The notes beneath the pieces were generated by a model. That model searched no databases, was not told where the DNA came from, and was given only the letters and a program-made list of their open reading frames with translations. A stretch of 12,978 nucleotides of DNA from Verrucomicrobia bacterium UBA1731 (GTDB taxonomy: Bacteria; Verrucomicrobiota; Kiritimatiellia; RFP12; UBA1067): NCBI GenBank assembly GCA_002317575.1, contig DCIH01000052.1, positions 3,229 through 16,206 on the forward strand, in the 5' to 3' direction. The number at the start of each line of letters is the position of its first letter. Position 1 is the stretch's first letter. A program made the translations under genes and the position numbers. Below are positions 1-7,305 of this stretch, piece by piece.

Positions 1-32
1 ACGGCCCGGCCACGAACGGCCCGGCGCGAATG

Positions 33-57
33 GTAGGGCGGCCTCGATGAGGCCGCC
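33..57 (+). repeat. REP-like hairpin, GTAG head (copy 1)
   Basis: GTAG at 33-36 is followed by a perfect 9-bp stem (GGCGGCCTC at 37-45 with GAGGCCGCC at 49-57) and a 3-nt loop, 25 nt in all. A CTAC at 62-65 means the minus strand also shows a GTAG head. The layout matches the known repetitive extragenic palindrome (REP) design, a GTAG or GGAG tetranucleotide 5' of a hairpin, mobilised by RAYT-type Y1 transposases. No RAYT gene is in the window. Confidence 0.6.
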
Positions 58-75
58 GCTTCTACATTCAAAACA

Positions 76-110
76 AACTTAGAACTTCGAATTCCAAACT
101 TTGGACTTCG
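76..110. repeat. Degenerate 7-nt tandem repeat, five units
   Basis: Five heptads in phase read AACTTAG, AACTTCG, AATTCCA, AACTTTG and GACTTCG. Two more related units (AACTTCA, AACGTCA) lie at 169-182 and include the stop codon of the neighbouring DUF167 gene. The same period recurs at other intergenic sites in the window. Confidence 0.5.
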
Positions 111-179
111 GCGTTGTGAACCAATCGCTGAACATTCTTGCACAGGTAGGGCGGCCGCGTTCAGCGCCAACTTCAAACG

Positions 180-458
180 TCAACCGACGACATTTCGCAC
201 GCGCGCGGCCGTCACGCCCTTCAGCAGCAACCGCTTCGTCTTCGACGTTTCGCCGCCCTTGAACGTCACCGCGCTCTTCGGCAAATCGAACGCGTCCGCC
301 AGCACCTCGATCAGTTCCTTGTTCGCCTTGCCGTCCACGGGCGCCGATCTGATGCGAACCTTGATGGCGTCGCCGAACCAACCGTCCACCCCGGCCTTGC
401 CGGACCGCGGCGCGGCGCGCACGTCGATGATGCACCCTTCCGCCGTTTCGTTGATCAT
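180..458 (-). CDS. DUF167 (UPF0235/YggU-type) small protein
   Basis: A 92-residue protein with the compact DUF167 pattern. It has a basic N-terminal strand with AAPRSGK (residues 15-21), the central RIRSAPVDGKANKEL core (36-49), and a C-terminal part with FKGGETSKTKRLL (66-78), which matches the usual end of the family. The molecular function of the family is not known. Its ATG overlaps the stop of the upstream hydrolase gene as ATGA (455-458). A GAGGTG Shine-Dalgarno lies just upstream inside that gene, so translation is probably coupled. It is the last gene of the operon. DUF167 genes occur next to many unrelated genes, so a direct role in sugar metabolism is not implied. Family call is firm; role is open. 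Confidence 0.88.
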   Translation of the reverse strand: MINETAEGCIIDVRAAPRSGKAGVDGWFGDAIKVRIRSAPVDGKANKELIEVLADAFDLPKSAVTFKGGETSKTKRLLLKGVTAARVRNVVG

Positions 459-3253
459 CTTGCCACCTCGTAGGAGACGTCCCCCGGACGCGTGCGAAAG
501 GTCGTGACGCCGTTGTTCGTTTCGAACGCCACCGGCCCCGTCGCCTTGCCCGCTTCGTCCAAACCCGTGACGCGCTTCGCCACGTACGGCAGACGCACGC
601 CCGTCGCCTGCGCCACCACCACCTCTTCGACGCCTTCGCCGCGCGCCAGGCGCACCAGCATCCCGTCCGTGGCGCCATAAGGCGATCCGCCGCCAAACGC
701 GTTCTTCTTCTTTCCGCGTCCGTTCACGAAGAAGTAGCCGTCGCCGCGGGCGTATTCGATCGGCGTGCCGTTCCATTCGCCGGAGAAGGAATCGGCGGCA
801 CCGTCTCCCGACACCGCACACCAACCGTTCGGCGGCAGCACGCGAACGACGCCCGCGACCTCGACCTTGAAGTTTTCCGTGCGGCTGCCGTTCGCCGCCA
901 CCGTCGTGCCGTCGGCATAGACGACGCGCACCTGCGAACGCCCGCACGCGCCGTTCAGCAACGCCGCCTCCGTCGTGAACAACGCGCCGTCCGCCCCGCC
1001 GTAGCGGATTTCGCGCACGTCCGCCTGCGTGTAGCGCGACGCCACGCCGAGCACGGTGAAATAGGAGCGCATCATCGCCGCGCCGCCGTCCGTGAAGTCG
1101 GTTCCGCCGCAGAGGAACGGCGCGTGCCCGAACGCCAGCGTCGCCGCCAGGAAGCGGTCCAGCCGCACCTCCGCGGACGTCTTCGGATCCGTGTCGTCCT
1201 GCGTGCGCCACCAGCAGTAGAACATGTCCGGGGAGCCCATGCCGAAATTGCAGTTGAGCGGATGGATGCGCCGCAGGTCGAAATCGACGATCCAGGGATT
1301 CACGCTCAAACCGTAATGGGAATCCTGCGCGTAGTTGCCGTCCGTGATGCCGGCGTAGAGAAAATGGATGCAGCCCTCCGAATAGACGGGACCGCCCCAG
1401 GCGGCGCGCTGCGTCAGGAGAATGTCCGCATACGAACGGAACGTCGCGCCGAACGTGCCGCCGCCGGGCGCACGATGGTCGTAGTCCGTCCGTCCCCAGG
1501 GCGCGATGCACGTGTGGACATCGCAGTAGGCCGTGTTGAAACGGAACTTCTTCTGGATGGCCGGCGCGAGCTTCGCGTTCATCCAGGCGGACCACGTGGG
1601 CTTCGGCGCGTAGCAGCGGTTCCACGCGTGCGCGAGCGAACCGTCCTTCCAGCGCGCCACGTGGTCGATGGACCAGTTGGCGTTCACGGGCGCGAAGTCG
1701 GTGAAGTTGTTGTAGGGACCGTAGCGAAAGCCCATTTCGTCGTGCATGAAGCGGACGTGCGCGAGCTGGTTCGAATCGCCGCCCTTGCCGGGCGCCGTCT
1801 CGGTGCGGAAGGTGAAGCTCTCGTTGCCGTCGCGCCACTGCACTTCGTGGTCGCACACCGTCAGCTTCGTGATGCCGCGGCGCTTCACCCTGCGCCAGAA
1901 GACGCGGTCCGCTTCGCGCGTGCCGCCGGCCGAACCCGCGCCGTGCGGACGCCACGCGACCGTGCCCGTGGCCTTTTTCCAGGGGGACGGCGGATTCGGG
2001 ATCACGGGCATCACCGCGTCCAGGTCGCGCCCGACACTCCAGACGAAGCGTTCGCGCACGGCGTTGCGCCGGCCGTCCGTCTTCGGCACGTACGCCGTGC
2101 CCGCGTTCGATTCGGCCAAGGACGGCGCGGCCATGTCGCGCATGATCGGTTCGGACGCGTTCGACGCCGTCCAGTCCATGTGCGCCATGAAGAAGAACGG
2201 TTCGCCGCCCACGCGCGCGATCACCGCTTTCGGCCGATAGAAGGCCGCGCCGATTTCGGCGTACGTGTAATACGGCAATCCGACGCGTTCGAACGCCACG
2301 GGCATTTGGGCGGCGCCGAAACGGACCTCCTCCGCGGAATCCGCCGGCGCGTCGATCTCCGCCACCACGCTGTCGCCGTCACGGGAAAAGGTCACATTGA
2401 CCTGCTTCCGCGCGGACAGCGGATACACGCCGCCGCCCACCGCGAGCGGCATCCAATCGCCGCCCTTCACGCGCACGGCCAAATCGTCCCACGATTCCGA
2501 CGGTTTCGCCGGCAGCCGGAACTCGAAGTTCTCCGACCGTGAACCGTTGCCGGGAACGATCGTGCGCGGCGTGACGGGAATCGGCAGCGGCGGACGCGCC
2601 GCCAGGCCCAGCGGACGCTGCGGATCGCGGAAGACGTTGAACGACGTGAAATCCAATTGCTCGAACGCCGCGTTCGTGCCGTTCGTGAGCGAGAACGATA
2701 CGAACGACGCGCCCTGCGCGAACTTCGCGCGCGTGGCGGCGTCCGCCACGGCGATCTGCAAAAACCACTCGCGATGGCGCACCCCGCCCAGATCGACGGA
2801 AAACGGCTCGCCCGTCGCGGTCCTGAAATCGGCCGAAAGTCTCGTCACGGGCACGACCCGCCCGCCGCCGTAACCCTCCCGTCCGCAGATGTTGTTTCCG
2901 TAAACCCACAGCGAAACGGTGTCCGCATCCGTGGGCACGGGGACGGGTGACGGCGGTTTGATGCGAACGACGGGCATCGCGTTCGTGCCGTTCGGCGCGC
3001 GGTAGGAGAGCCGCAGCACACCGCCGCCGAAAAGCGCACGGTCCGTGGCCGTCGTCACGAACGCCTCGGTCTGGACCGTCTCGACCGACCACCCCGTCGC
3101 GTCCTCGAGTTTCACCAGCGGCGGAAATTCATCCGCCGTGCGCCCGGCGCGCACCATCTCGTAGGGACGCTCCGGCGCATCGGCGGCAAGCACCGGGGCG
3201 CCTGCGCAACAGGTGAAGACGAAAACGCCCCAAGCGAAACGCGCGGCCGACAT
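455..3253 (-). CDS. Exported putative glycoside hydrolase, family unassigned
   Basis: A 932-residue protein. The N-terminus has a signal peptide: Arg5, a hydrophobic stretch at about 7-20, and a VLA-A cleavage site near residue 23. It contains Cys-Cys, but not in a lipobox context. Residues 30-215 look like an all-beta, sugar-binding-type domain. A second beta region follows to about 420, and a likely TIM-barrel domain spans about 460-740. That barrel has TAYCDVHT (D578), VYSEGCIH (E626) and ITDGNYAQD (D638). D578 and E626 are the best candidates for catalytic acids by resemblance to alpha-galactosidase/GH101-like barrels, a family link made from memory. A C-terminal beta domain closes the protein. 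The motif NGSR(S/T)ENF occurs twice (236-243 and 788-795). The start follows rmlB by 3 bp and has AAAGGTTGAG as ribosome site. It is probably periplasmic or secreted and may release the sugar handled by the upstream genes. Enzyme class is inference; the coding call is firm. Confidence 0.75.
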   Translation of the reverse strand: MSAARFAWGVFVFTCCAGAPVLAADAPERPYEMVRAGRTADEFPPLVKLEDATGWSVETVQTEAFVTTATDRALFGGGVLRLSYRAPNGTNAMPVVRIKPPSPVPVPTDADTVSLWVYGNNICGREGYGGGRVVPVTRLSADFRTATGEPFSVDLGGVRHREWFLQIAVADAATRAKFAQGASFVSFSLTNGTNAAFEQLDFTSFNVFRDPQRPLGLAARPPLPIPVTPRTIVPGNGSRSENFEFRLPAKPSESWDDLAVRVKGGDWMPLAVGGGVYPLSARKQVNVTFSRDGDSVVAEIDAPADSAEEVRFGAAQMPVAFERVGLPYYTYAEIGAAFYRPKAVIARVGGEPFFFMAHMDWTASNASEPIMRDMAAPSLAESNAGTAYVPKTDGRRNAVRERFVWSVGRDLDAVMPVIPNPPSPWKKATGTVAWRPHGAGSAGGTREADRVFWRRVKRRGITKLTVCDHEVQWRDGNESFTFRTETAPGKGGDSNQLAHVRFMHDEMGFRYGPYNNFTDFAPVNANWSIDHVARWKDGSLAHAWNRCYAPKPTWSAWMNAKLAPAIQKKFRFNTAYCDVHTCIAPWGRTDYDHRAPGGGTFGATFRSYADILLTQRAAWGGPVYSEGCIHFLYAGITDGNYAQDSHYGLSVNPWIVDFDLRRIHPLNCNFGMGSPDMFYCWWRTQDDTDPKTSAEVRLDRFLAATLAFGHAPFLCGGTDFTDGGAAMMRSYFTVLGVASRYTQADVREIRYGGADGALFTTEAALLNGACGRSQVRVVYADGTTVAANGSRTENFKVEVAGVVRVLPPNGWCAVSGDGAADSFSGEWNGTPIEYARGDGYFFVNGRGKKKNAFGGGSPYGATDGMLVRLARGEGVEEVVVAQATGVRLPYVAKRVTGLDEAGKATGPVAFETNNGVTTFRTRPGDVSYEVAR

Positions 3254-3256
3254 CGC

Positions 3257-4345
3257 TCAACCTTTGCCGAGCCGTTCGCCGGCGTAGCGCTTGGCGTGGA
3301 TGGGGCCCCACCACCATTCGTTGTCGAGATACCACTGCACCGTCTTGCTGATGCCCGTTTCGAAATTCTCGCGCGGCTTCCAGCCGAGTTCGTTCATGAG
3401 CTTGGCCGGATCGATGGCGTAGCGCAGATCATGGCCGGGGCGGTCCTTCACGAACTGGATGAGCGACGCGTACTTGGTGCCGTCGGCGCGCGGCCGCAGA
3501 TAGTCGAGAATCGCACACACGGTTTTCACCACGTCGAGATTCGTGCGCTCGTTGTGCCCGCCCACGTTGTACGTCTCGCCGGGAACGCCCTTCTCGTTCA
3601 CCAGCAGGAGCGCCCGCGCATGGTCCTCCACGTACAGCCAGTCCCGCACGTTCGCGCCCGCGCCGTACACGGGCAGCGGCTTGCCGTCCAGACAGTTGAG
3701 GATGATCAGCGGAATGAGTTTCTCGGGGAAATGGTACGGTCCGTAGTTGTTCGAGCAGTTCGTGATCAACGTGGGCAACCCGTAGGTGTCGTGCCAGGCG
3801 CGTACGAGATGATCGCTCGCCGCCTTGGACGCCGAATACGGCGAATGCGGCGAATACGGCGTTTTCTCGGTGAAGAACCCCGTCTCGCCCAGCGTGCCGT
3901 ACACTTCGTCCGTGGAAATGTGCTGGAATCGGAACGCCGCCTTAGCCGCGTCGTCCAACCCGCGCCAGTACGCGAGCGCCGCCTGCAGGAGCGTCGCCGT
4001 GCCCGTCACGTTCGTGCGAACGAATTCGCCGGGGCCGTCGATGGAACGGTCCACGTGCGATTCCGCCGCCAGATGGAAGATCGTGTCGGGCTTGAATTCG
4101 GCGAACGCGCGATCCATCGCCGCCGCGTCACAGATATCCGCCTTGAGGAACTGAAGGCGCGGATTCGACGATGCCAGCGTCTCGGGATCGAGACCGACTT
4201 CCTTGAGCGACTCGGGCACGCCCGCGTACGTGAGCTTGTCCACCACCAGCACGGTGGCGTCCGTTTCCTTGATCAACAAACGCGCGAGCGCGGAACCGAT
4301 GAACCCCGCAGCCCCCGTCACGATGCACCGTTTCGAATAGGCCAT
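3257..4345 (-). CDS. rmlB: dTDP-glucose 4,6-dehydratase
   Basis: A 362-residue extended short-chain dehydrogenase. It has the NAD-binding GAAGFIG (11-17), VDKLTYAG (35-42), the catalytic STDEVYG (144-150, with T145, D146 and E147) and the YSASK pair Y170/K174. It also carries the RmlB signatures TNCSNNYGPYHFPEKLIPL (195-213) and VRDWLYVEDHA (233-243). RmlB converts dTDP-glucose to dTDP-4-keto-6-deoxyglucose in the cytoplasm, toward L-rhamnose and other deoxysugars. Length is normal. I chose the ATG at 4345, not the upstream in-frame one at 4372, because AGGAGAGAGG lies at correct spacing and the family begins there. No rmlA, rmlC or rmlD is in the window, so it is separated from the usual rhamnose set and sits inside a sugar-processing operon. 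The function call is strong. Confidence 0.95.
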   Translation of the reverse strand: MAYSKRCIVTGAAGFIGSALARLLIKETDATVLVVDKLTYAGVPESLKEVGLDPETLASSNPRLQFLKADICDAAAMDRAFAEFKPDTIFHLAAESHVDRSIDGPGEFVRTNVTGTATLLQAALAYWRGLDDAAKAAFRFQHISTDEVYGTLGETGFFTEKTPYSPHSPYSASKAASDHLVRAWHDTYGLPTLITNCSNNYGPYHFPEKLIPLIILNCLDGKPLPVYGAGANVRDWLYVEDHARALLLVNEKGVPGETYNVGGHNERTNLDVVKTVCAILDYLRPRADGTKYASLIQFVKDRPGHDLRYAIDPAKLMNELGWKPRENFETGISKTVQWYLDNEWWWGPIHAKRYAGERLGKG

Positions 4346-4368
4346 GACCTCTCTCCTGAAAACGAACG

Positions 4369-5382
4369 TCACACCTCGACGTCAAGGCGAATGCACGTCT
4401 CGACGACTTCGCCGGGTTCGATGCGCTTGAGCAGCCCCGTCTTGGCGTAGTCCGCCTGGCCGATCGGATGCTGGCAATTGGACGGTTCGAGCCCCATCAC
4501 GTAGTCGCCCACGCCCGCCTGGCGCCACTGCACGAGATACGGCAGTTCCTTTTTGCGGAACGCCAACCGGACGGTGCGCCCGAAATCGGGATTCGCGATC
4601 CGGACCGAACAGAAACCGTCGGCCTCCGCGGGCAGATCGTGGCTCAGCACCTGTTCGGCGAAATCCTTGCATGGCGCCGGCATCGTCGTCCATTCGGCAA
4701 GGCCCTTCTCGCCGGCGGCGTCGCGCGCCGACACGGCGTGGTCCGCCGCCACCAGACGCGTTTTCTCGGAAATCAGCGGCCACCCGAAGTTCATGTGGTA
4801 AAGTTGCATGAGCGGCATCGAGGCGGCGCCCAGGTTCTCCGTGCGGTCCGTGAGCGTGAGCCCGGGACGACCCAGCGTCGTCGCGATCGTGCGCGTCGTG
4901 ACGAGATTCTCGCCGAACACGCGCGTGTGCGCGATCTTGCCCGTGATTTCCAATGCGTATTCGCCAGCATCGTTCCAGTACGCGCGCGTGTTCACCTCTT
5001 CGGCGGGCGTGTGGTCCATGCGTCCGTGCAAACCCTGCGCGCCCTCGGCCGTGACGCACGGCCCGCCCACGTTGAGCCAGCCGCACGTCGTGACGAGCCC
5101 CGCCATCCACGTGCGCAGCCATTCGACGCCGGACGGATCGTAGAACGCCGGCGAGACGGGACCGTTCCGCGTCATCCACGTGAGCGGCAGGCCGTTGAAG
5201 CGCGCCGGTCCCACGTCAAGACCGCGATCGGGATACACGGTGAAATCGAATCCGCTCGCGTTCGACACCTCGAACGCGCGCATGCCGCGGCCTTTGCCGT
5301 CGTCCAGCACATAACGCCGGATCGCCGCCAGCTGCTCCATCCGCCCCACCCGCGGCAAAACAACCTCTTTGTCGAACTTCAT
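4369..5382 (-). CDS. DUF4432 family aldose-1-epimerase-like protein
   Basis: A 337-residue cytoplasmic protein of the galactose-mutarotase-like beta-supersandwich fold. Recognisable DUF4432 features are TVYPDRGLDVG (48-58), GLHGRMDHTP (117-126), LYHMNFGWPL (194-203) and GLEPSN (297-302). H119, H196 and E299 occupy the order of the two His and one Glu used by aldose 1-epimerases to interconvert anomers, so an active mutarotase-like centre is plausible. It lies 19 bp after the kinase gene and 23 bp before rmlB. The ribosome site is TTAGGAGTC. Placed between an anomeric-type sugar kinase and a hydrolase, it may supply the correct anomer to the kinase. The substrate is unknown. Family call is good; the reaction is inferred. 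Confidence 0.85.
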   Translation of the reverse strand: MKFDKEVVLPRVGRMEQLAAIRRYVLDDGKGRGMRAFEVSNASGFDFTVYPDRGLDVGPARFNGLPLTWMTRNGPVSPAFYDPSGVEWLRTWMAGLVTTCGWLNVGGPCVTAEGAQGLHGRMDHTPAEEVNTRAYWNDAGEYALEITGKIAHTRVFGENLVTTRTIATTLGRPGLTLTDRTENLGAASMPLMQLYHMNFGWPLISEKTRLVAADHAVSARDAAGEKGLAEWTTMPAPCKDFAEQVLSHDLPAEADGFCSVRIANPDFGRTVRLAFRKKELPYLVQWRQAGVGDYVMGLEPSNCQHPIGQADYAKTGLLKRIEPGEVVETCIRLDVEV

Positions 5383-5393
5383 CCCGCCTGACT

Positions 5394-5407
5394 CCTAACC
5401 CCTAACC
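5394..5407. repeat. Perfect 7-nt tandem pair CCTAACC x2
   Basis: Two identical CCTAACC heptads lie in the 19-bp spacer between the kinase and mutarotase genes. They include the kinase stop codon (TAG on the minus strand). The 7-nt unit length matches other intergenic heptad runs in this window. Confidence 0.6.
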
Positions 5408-6433
5408 ATTGATCACACGGACGCCTTCGCCATCGAGACGGATGCCGATTTCGCGGATGCCGCCGCCCAACGCCTGGATTTCGCCAATCATGTCCGCGCG
5501 ATGTCCGGCGTCGCCGTCGCCGAGGATCGTGACGGAACCGCCGTCGCCGCCGGCGCCGTTCACCTTCCAGCCAAGCGCCCCGTGGCGCTTGGCGATGTCG
5601 AAGATCTTGCGCGCGGTTTCGGAAACGAGCGACGCGTTGAGGTTCGCCTGGGCGTCGGTGTTGCGGATCATCGCCTCGCCGAACGCCTTCAGATCGCCCG
5701 CGACGAGCGCGTCGCGGCCGCGTTGCGCCTCGCGCCGGAGCGGATCGAGCTTCGCGTCCGCGGAGCCCGCGACAAGCCCGCGGATCACCTCTTCGTGAAC
5801 CGTGGTGGAATAATGCGGATGGCCGAGGAAGACGAGCGCAAGGCGTTTATCCATTTCCGCGAGCGTGGCGTCCGAAACGGGCACGCGCGAGACGACGGAA
5901 TGCGGATACGCGTCCATCTCGATGTAGCTCACGCCGCCGTAGGCGGAGCAGAGCTGGTCCTGGATGCCGCTCTGCTGCTTCAGCAGCTCCGTCTCCACGC
6001 GGTGCGCCTTGTCCGCGAGCTCGTGCGGCGAAAGCCGGCGCGTGGTGCGCGTGAGACAGTCGAGCGCCGCTAAGAGCGCGACGGTCACCGCCGCGGAGGT
6101 GCCGGTGGAGGAACCACCCGGCACGGACGAATGGAGCGACACTTCGATGTCGAGCCCGCGCGGGATGTCGAGCGACTTCACGCACGCGTCCAGAAGCGGA
6201 TGCTTGCCGAACACCACATTCTGGGGATCCACCTTGTAGCGGTCGCCATAGTCGTCCACGGAAATGAAGAAGCGCTCTTCCGCCTCGGGCACCAGCGTCA
6301 CCTCGAGGATGCACTGCGCGTACGGCTTGACGGCGACATTGAGAACGCACCCGCGCTTGGCGAACCAGGTGTCCGACCAGCCGCCGAGATCGCAGATTCG
6401 GATCGGCGCCAAGGCGACATAGGTATGTTTCAT
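5402..6433 (-). CDS. GHMP-family sugar kinase
   Basis: A 343-residue GHMP kinase with all three family motifs. Motif 1 is APIRICDLGGWSDT (9-22). The GGWSDT form followed by VLNVAV is typical of L-fucokinase and heptose-7-phosphate kinase-like members, not of mevalonate kinases. Motif 2 is the phosphate-binding PGGSSTGTSAAVTVA (105-119). Motif 3 is KVNGAGGDGGSVTIL (290-304). Related enzymes phosphorylate a sugar at the anomeric carbon with ATP. The start ATG overlaps the isomerase stop as ATGA (6430-6433), with GAGGTG upstream, so the two products are probably made in step and may share a substrate. HddA-like, fucokinase-like or another sugar-1-kinase activity are all possible. Motif 2 has SSTGTS where many members have GLGSS. 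The fold call is firm; the substrate is unknown. Confidence 0.9.
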   Translation of the reverse strand: MKHTYVALAPIRICDLGGWSDTWFAKRGCVLNVAVKPYAQCILEVTLVPEAEERFFISVDDYGDRYKVDPQNVVFGKHPLLDACVKSLDIPRGLDIEVSLHSSVPGGSSTGTSAAVTVALLAALDCLTRTTRRLSPHELADKAHRVETELLKQQSGIQDQLCSAYGGVSYIEMDAYPHSVVSRVPVSDATLAEMDKRLALVFLGHPHYSTTVHEEVIRGLVAGSADAKLDPLRREAQRGRDALVAGDLKAFGEAMIRNTDAQANLNASLVSETARKIFDIAKRHGALGWKVNGAGGDGGSVTILGDGDAGHRADMIGEIQALGGGIREIGIRLDGEGVRVING

Positions 6434-6981
6434 CCTGCCACCTCGGGAATGCGCTTGATGCGTTCGTCGGTGAACACGTCCGCCTCGTCGCGGCTCTTGG
6501 TGGAGAACTCGCTCACGATCGCGCCTTCGGGACCGGCCTGGAACCAGTGGTTCGTGTTCGGACGCATCGTGTACTGGTCGCCTTCGCGGAGGATGATTTC
6601 GCGGAACACGGTGACGGGCGACGGCGGGATCTTGGCCTTGATCGCGTTTTTGTCGCCCGCGCCGTCCACATACAGATAACACGTGCCGCGGCGCACGCGG
6701 AACGTCTCCTCCTTGCCCACATACGGCTTGCCGCCTTCGACGCCGTCCATATGGCGGTGCTCGGGGCATGTCTGGAACGGCTTCAGGACCATTTCCTTCG
6801 CGCAGCAGCGTTCCGTGTTCACATACACGAGCAGCTGCAGGCCGACTTCGTCGAGCATGCCCAAACCGAAGTCGGCGACTTCGATCGCCTTCTTCTCGGT
6901 CTCCGTGATCACGATGCCCGCGGCGGCAAACGCCTTGCACACGTAATCGACCGACGCGTCATACGCTTCTTTGCTGATCAT
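6430..6981 (-). CDS. D-lyxose ketol-isomerase family protein (cupin)
   Basis: A 183-residue single-domain cupin of the D-lyxose isomerase family. The metal site is visible as PEHRHMDG (H75, H77), the glutamates in GKEETFRV (E91/E92) and the last histidine in RPNTNHWFQAG (H145). The family interconverts D-lyxose with D-xylulose and D-mannose with D-fructose using Mn2+. Length matches the short bacterial members (about 165-185). The ATG at 6981 is chosen over the open frame reaching 7053 because GGGGGAG precedes it and a TATAAT promoter lies inside the longer version. It is the first gene of the operon and overlaps the kinase gene by 4 bp. Family assignment is good; the real sugar is not known. 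Confidence 0.88.
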   Translation of the reverse strand: MISKEAYDASVDYVCKAFAAAGIVITETEKKAIEVADFGLGMLDEVGLQLLVYVNTERCCAKEMVLKPFQTCPEHRHMDGVEGGKPYVGKEETFRVRRGTCYLYVDGAGDKNAIKAKIPPSPVTVFREIILREGDQYTMRPNTNHWFQAGPEGAIVSEFSTKSRDEADVFTDERIKRIPEVAG

Positions 6982-7003
6982 GACTCCCCCAAAATTTTCG
7001 GAT

Positions 7004-7032
7004 ATTATACCACAAACGGGCACAAATGTTTC
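7004..7032 (-). promoter_or_regulatory. Promoter of the sugar operon, with a paired TTTGTG motif
   Basis: On the minus strand a consensus TATAAT (7009-7004) stands 22 nt before the isomerase ATG. The -35 at 17 bp is weak (GAAACA, 7032-7027). Between them TTTGTG occurs twice at a 10-bp interval (7026-7021 and 7016-7011), one helical turn apart. That could be an activator or repressor site compensating for the poor -35, but this is inference. Confidence 0.6.
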
Positions 7033-7070
7033 GCGCCCCCAGCGCACCCGCACGCGGCCCCCAAACGCCG

Positions 7071-7095
7071 GTAGGGCGGGCGCGCCGCGCCCGCC
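7071..7095 (+). repeat. REP-like hairpin, GTAG head (copy 2)
   Basis: GTAG (7071-7074) is followed by a perfect 9-bp stem GGCGGGCGC/GCGCCCGCC around a 3-nt loop. Total length is 25 nt, as in copy 1, but the arm sequence differs. Confidence 0.6.
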
Positions 7096-7112
7096 GCACG
7101 CGGCCCCTCACA

Positions 7113-7137
7113 GGAGAAGCGGCGCCCCCGCCGCTTC
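7113..7137 (+). repeat. REP-like hairpin, GGAG head
   Basis: GGAG at 7113-7116 leads into the stem GAAGCGGCG (7116-7124) with CGCCGCTTC (7129-7137) and a CCCC loop, 25 nt in all. The same element occurs inverted at 11695-11719 with one loop change. GGAG is the alternative head known for REP elements. Confidence 0.6.
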
Positions 7138-7165
7138 AGAGGCGTTCTAACCGCATCCCGGCCTT

Positions 7166-7200
7166 CGGATTGGCGTACACAAGGGGGTGACGCCAATCCG
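7166..7200. repeat. Hairpin with 11-bp perfect stem
   Basis: CGGATTGGCGT (7166-7176) pairs perfectly with ACGCCAATCCG (7190-7200) around a 13-nt loop. The right arm (CGCCAATCCGCA) is also the start of the 33-bp direct repeats at 11597 and 11646, so it belongs to the same repeat family. Confidence 0.6.
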
Positions 7201-7214
7201 CACTTCGGTTCGGA

Positions 7215-7255
7215 CGCCCCCTAAAAGCTAACAGCTCTAAGCGGAAAGCTTTCTC
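7215..7255 (+). repeat. 41-bp dispersed repeat, left copy
   Basis: 39 of 41 bases match 8656-8696, in the same orientation. The two copies flank the ATPase gene. Inside, AGCT recurs every 7 nt (7226, 7233 and 7247, with AGCG at 7240). Confidence 0.75.
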
Positions 7256-7288
7256 TTGCCCTTCAACTTTCACCTTTCAACCTTCAAC
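7226..7288. repeat. Nine in-phase degenerate heptads
   Basis: A 7-nt period holds without a phase break from 7226 to 7288: AGCTAAC, AGCTCTA, AGCGGAA, AGCTTTC, TCTTGCC, CTTCAAC, TTTCACC, TTTCAAC, CTTCAAC. This resembles the heptanucleotide short tandem repeats known from cyanobacteria, although the units here are degenerate. Confidence 0.5.
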
Positions 7289-7305
7289 CCAATCGCGGCA
7301 CCGCT

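Larger units (their letters stand above)
1..179. other. Intergenic region downstream of the sugar operon
   Basis: No coding frame is credible here. It holds a 10-bp direct repeat (ACGGCCCGGC at 1-10 and 16-25), one REP-like hairpin (33-57) closed again by CTAC at 62-65, a degenerate second GTAGGGCGG start near 146, and a run of 7-nt repeats (76-110). A further pair of similar heptads (169-182) runs into the stop codon of the DUF167 gene. I see no stem followed by a T-run that would make a clear intrinsic terminator for the minus-strand operon. Confidence 0.6.
6982..7305. other. Repeat-rich intergenic region between operon and ATPase gene
   Basis: No gene is seen. From left to right it holds the operon promoter, a GTAG hairpin (7071-7095), a GGAG hairpin (7113-7137), an 11-bp-stem hairpin (7166-7200), one copy of a 41-bp repeat (7215-7255) and a heptad run to 7288. 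The ATPase gene is transcribed toward this region. None of the hairpins is followed by a T-run on that strand, so an intrinsic terminator is not evident. Confidence 0.6.

Noticed and set aside
1124..2542. Long plus-strand open frame (472 codons) opposite the hydrolase
   Set aside because: It is Arg/His/Val-rich with no family motifs and is fully antisense to a gene with a signal peptide, ribosome site and coherent domains. High GC makes such shadows common.
3185..3253. Lipoprotein signal for the hydrolase (Cys-Cys at residues 15-16)
   Set aside because: The residues before the cysteines (VFT) do not form a lipobox, while VLA-A downstream is a good signal peptidase I site.
3296..4450. Long plus-strand open frame opposite rmlB
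   Set aside because: Antisense to a certain RmlB; composition is Arg-rich and unlike any family.
4468..5391. Plus-strand open frame opposite the DUF4432 gene
   Set aside because: Antisense shadow with Arg/His bias and no motif.
5394..5407. Telomere-like CCTAACC repeat
   Set aside because: Only two units inside a bacterial operon spacer. It fits the general 7-nt repeat theme and not a telomere.
7166..7200. Intrinsic terminator after the ATPase gene
   Set aside because: The 11-bp stem is strong, but it has a 13-nt loop and no T-run on the transcribed side, and its arm is shared with dispersed repeats.
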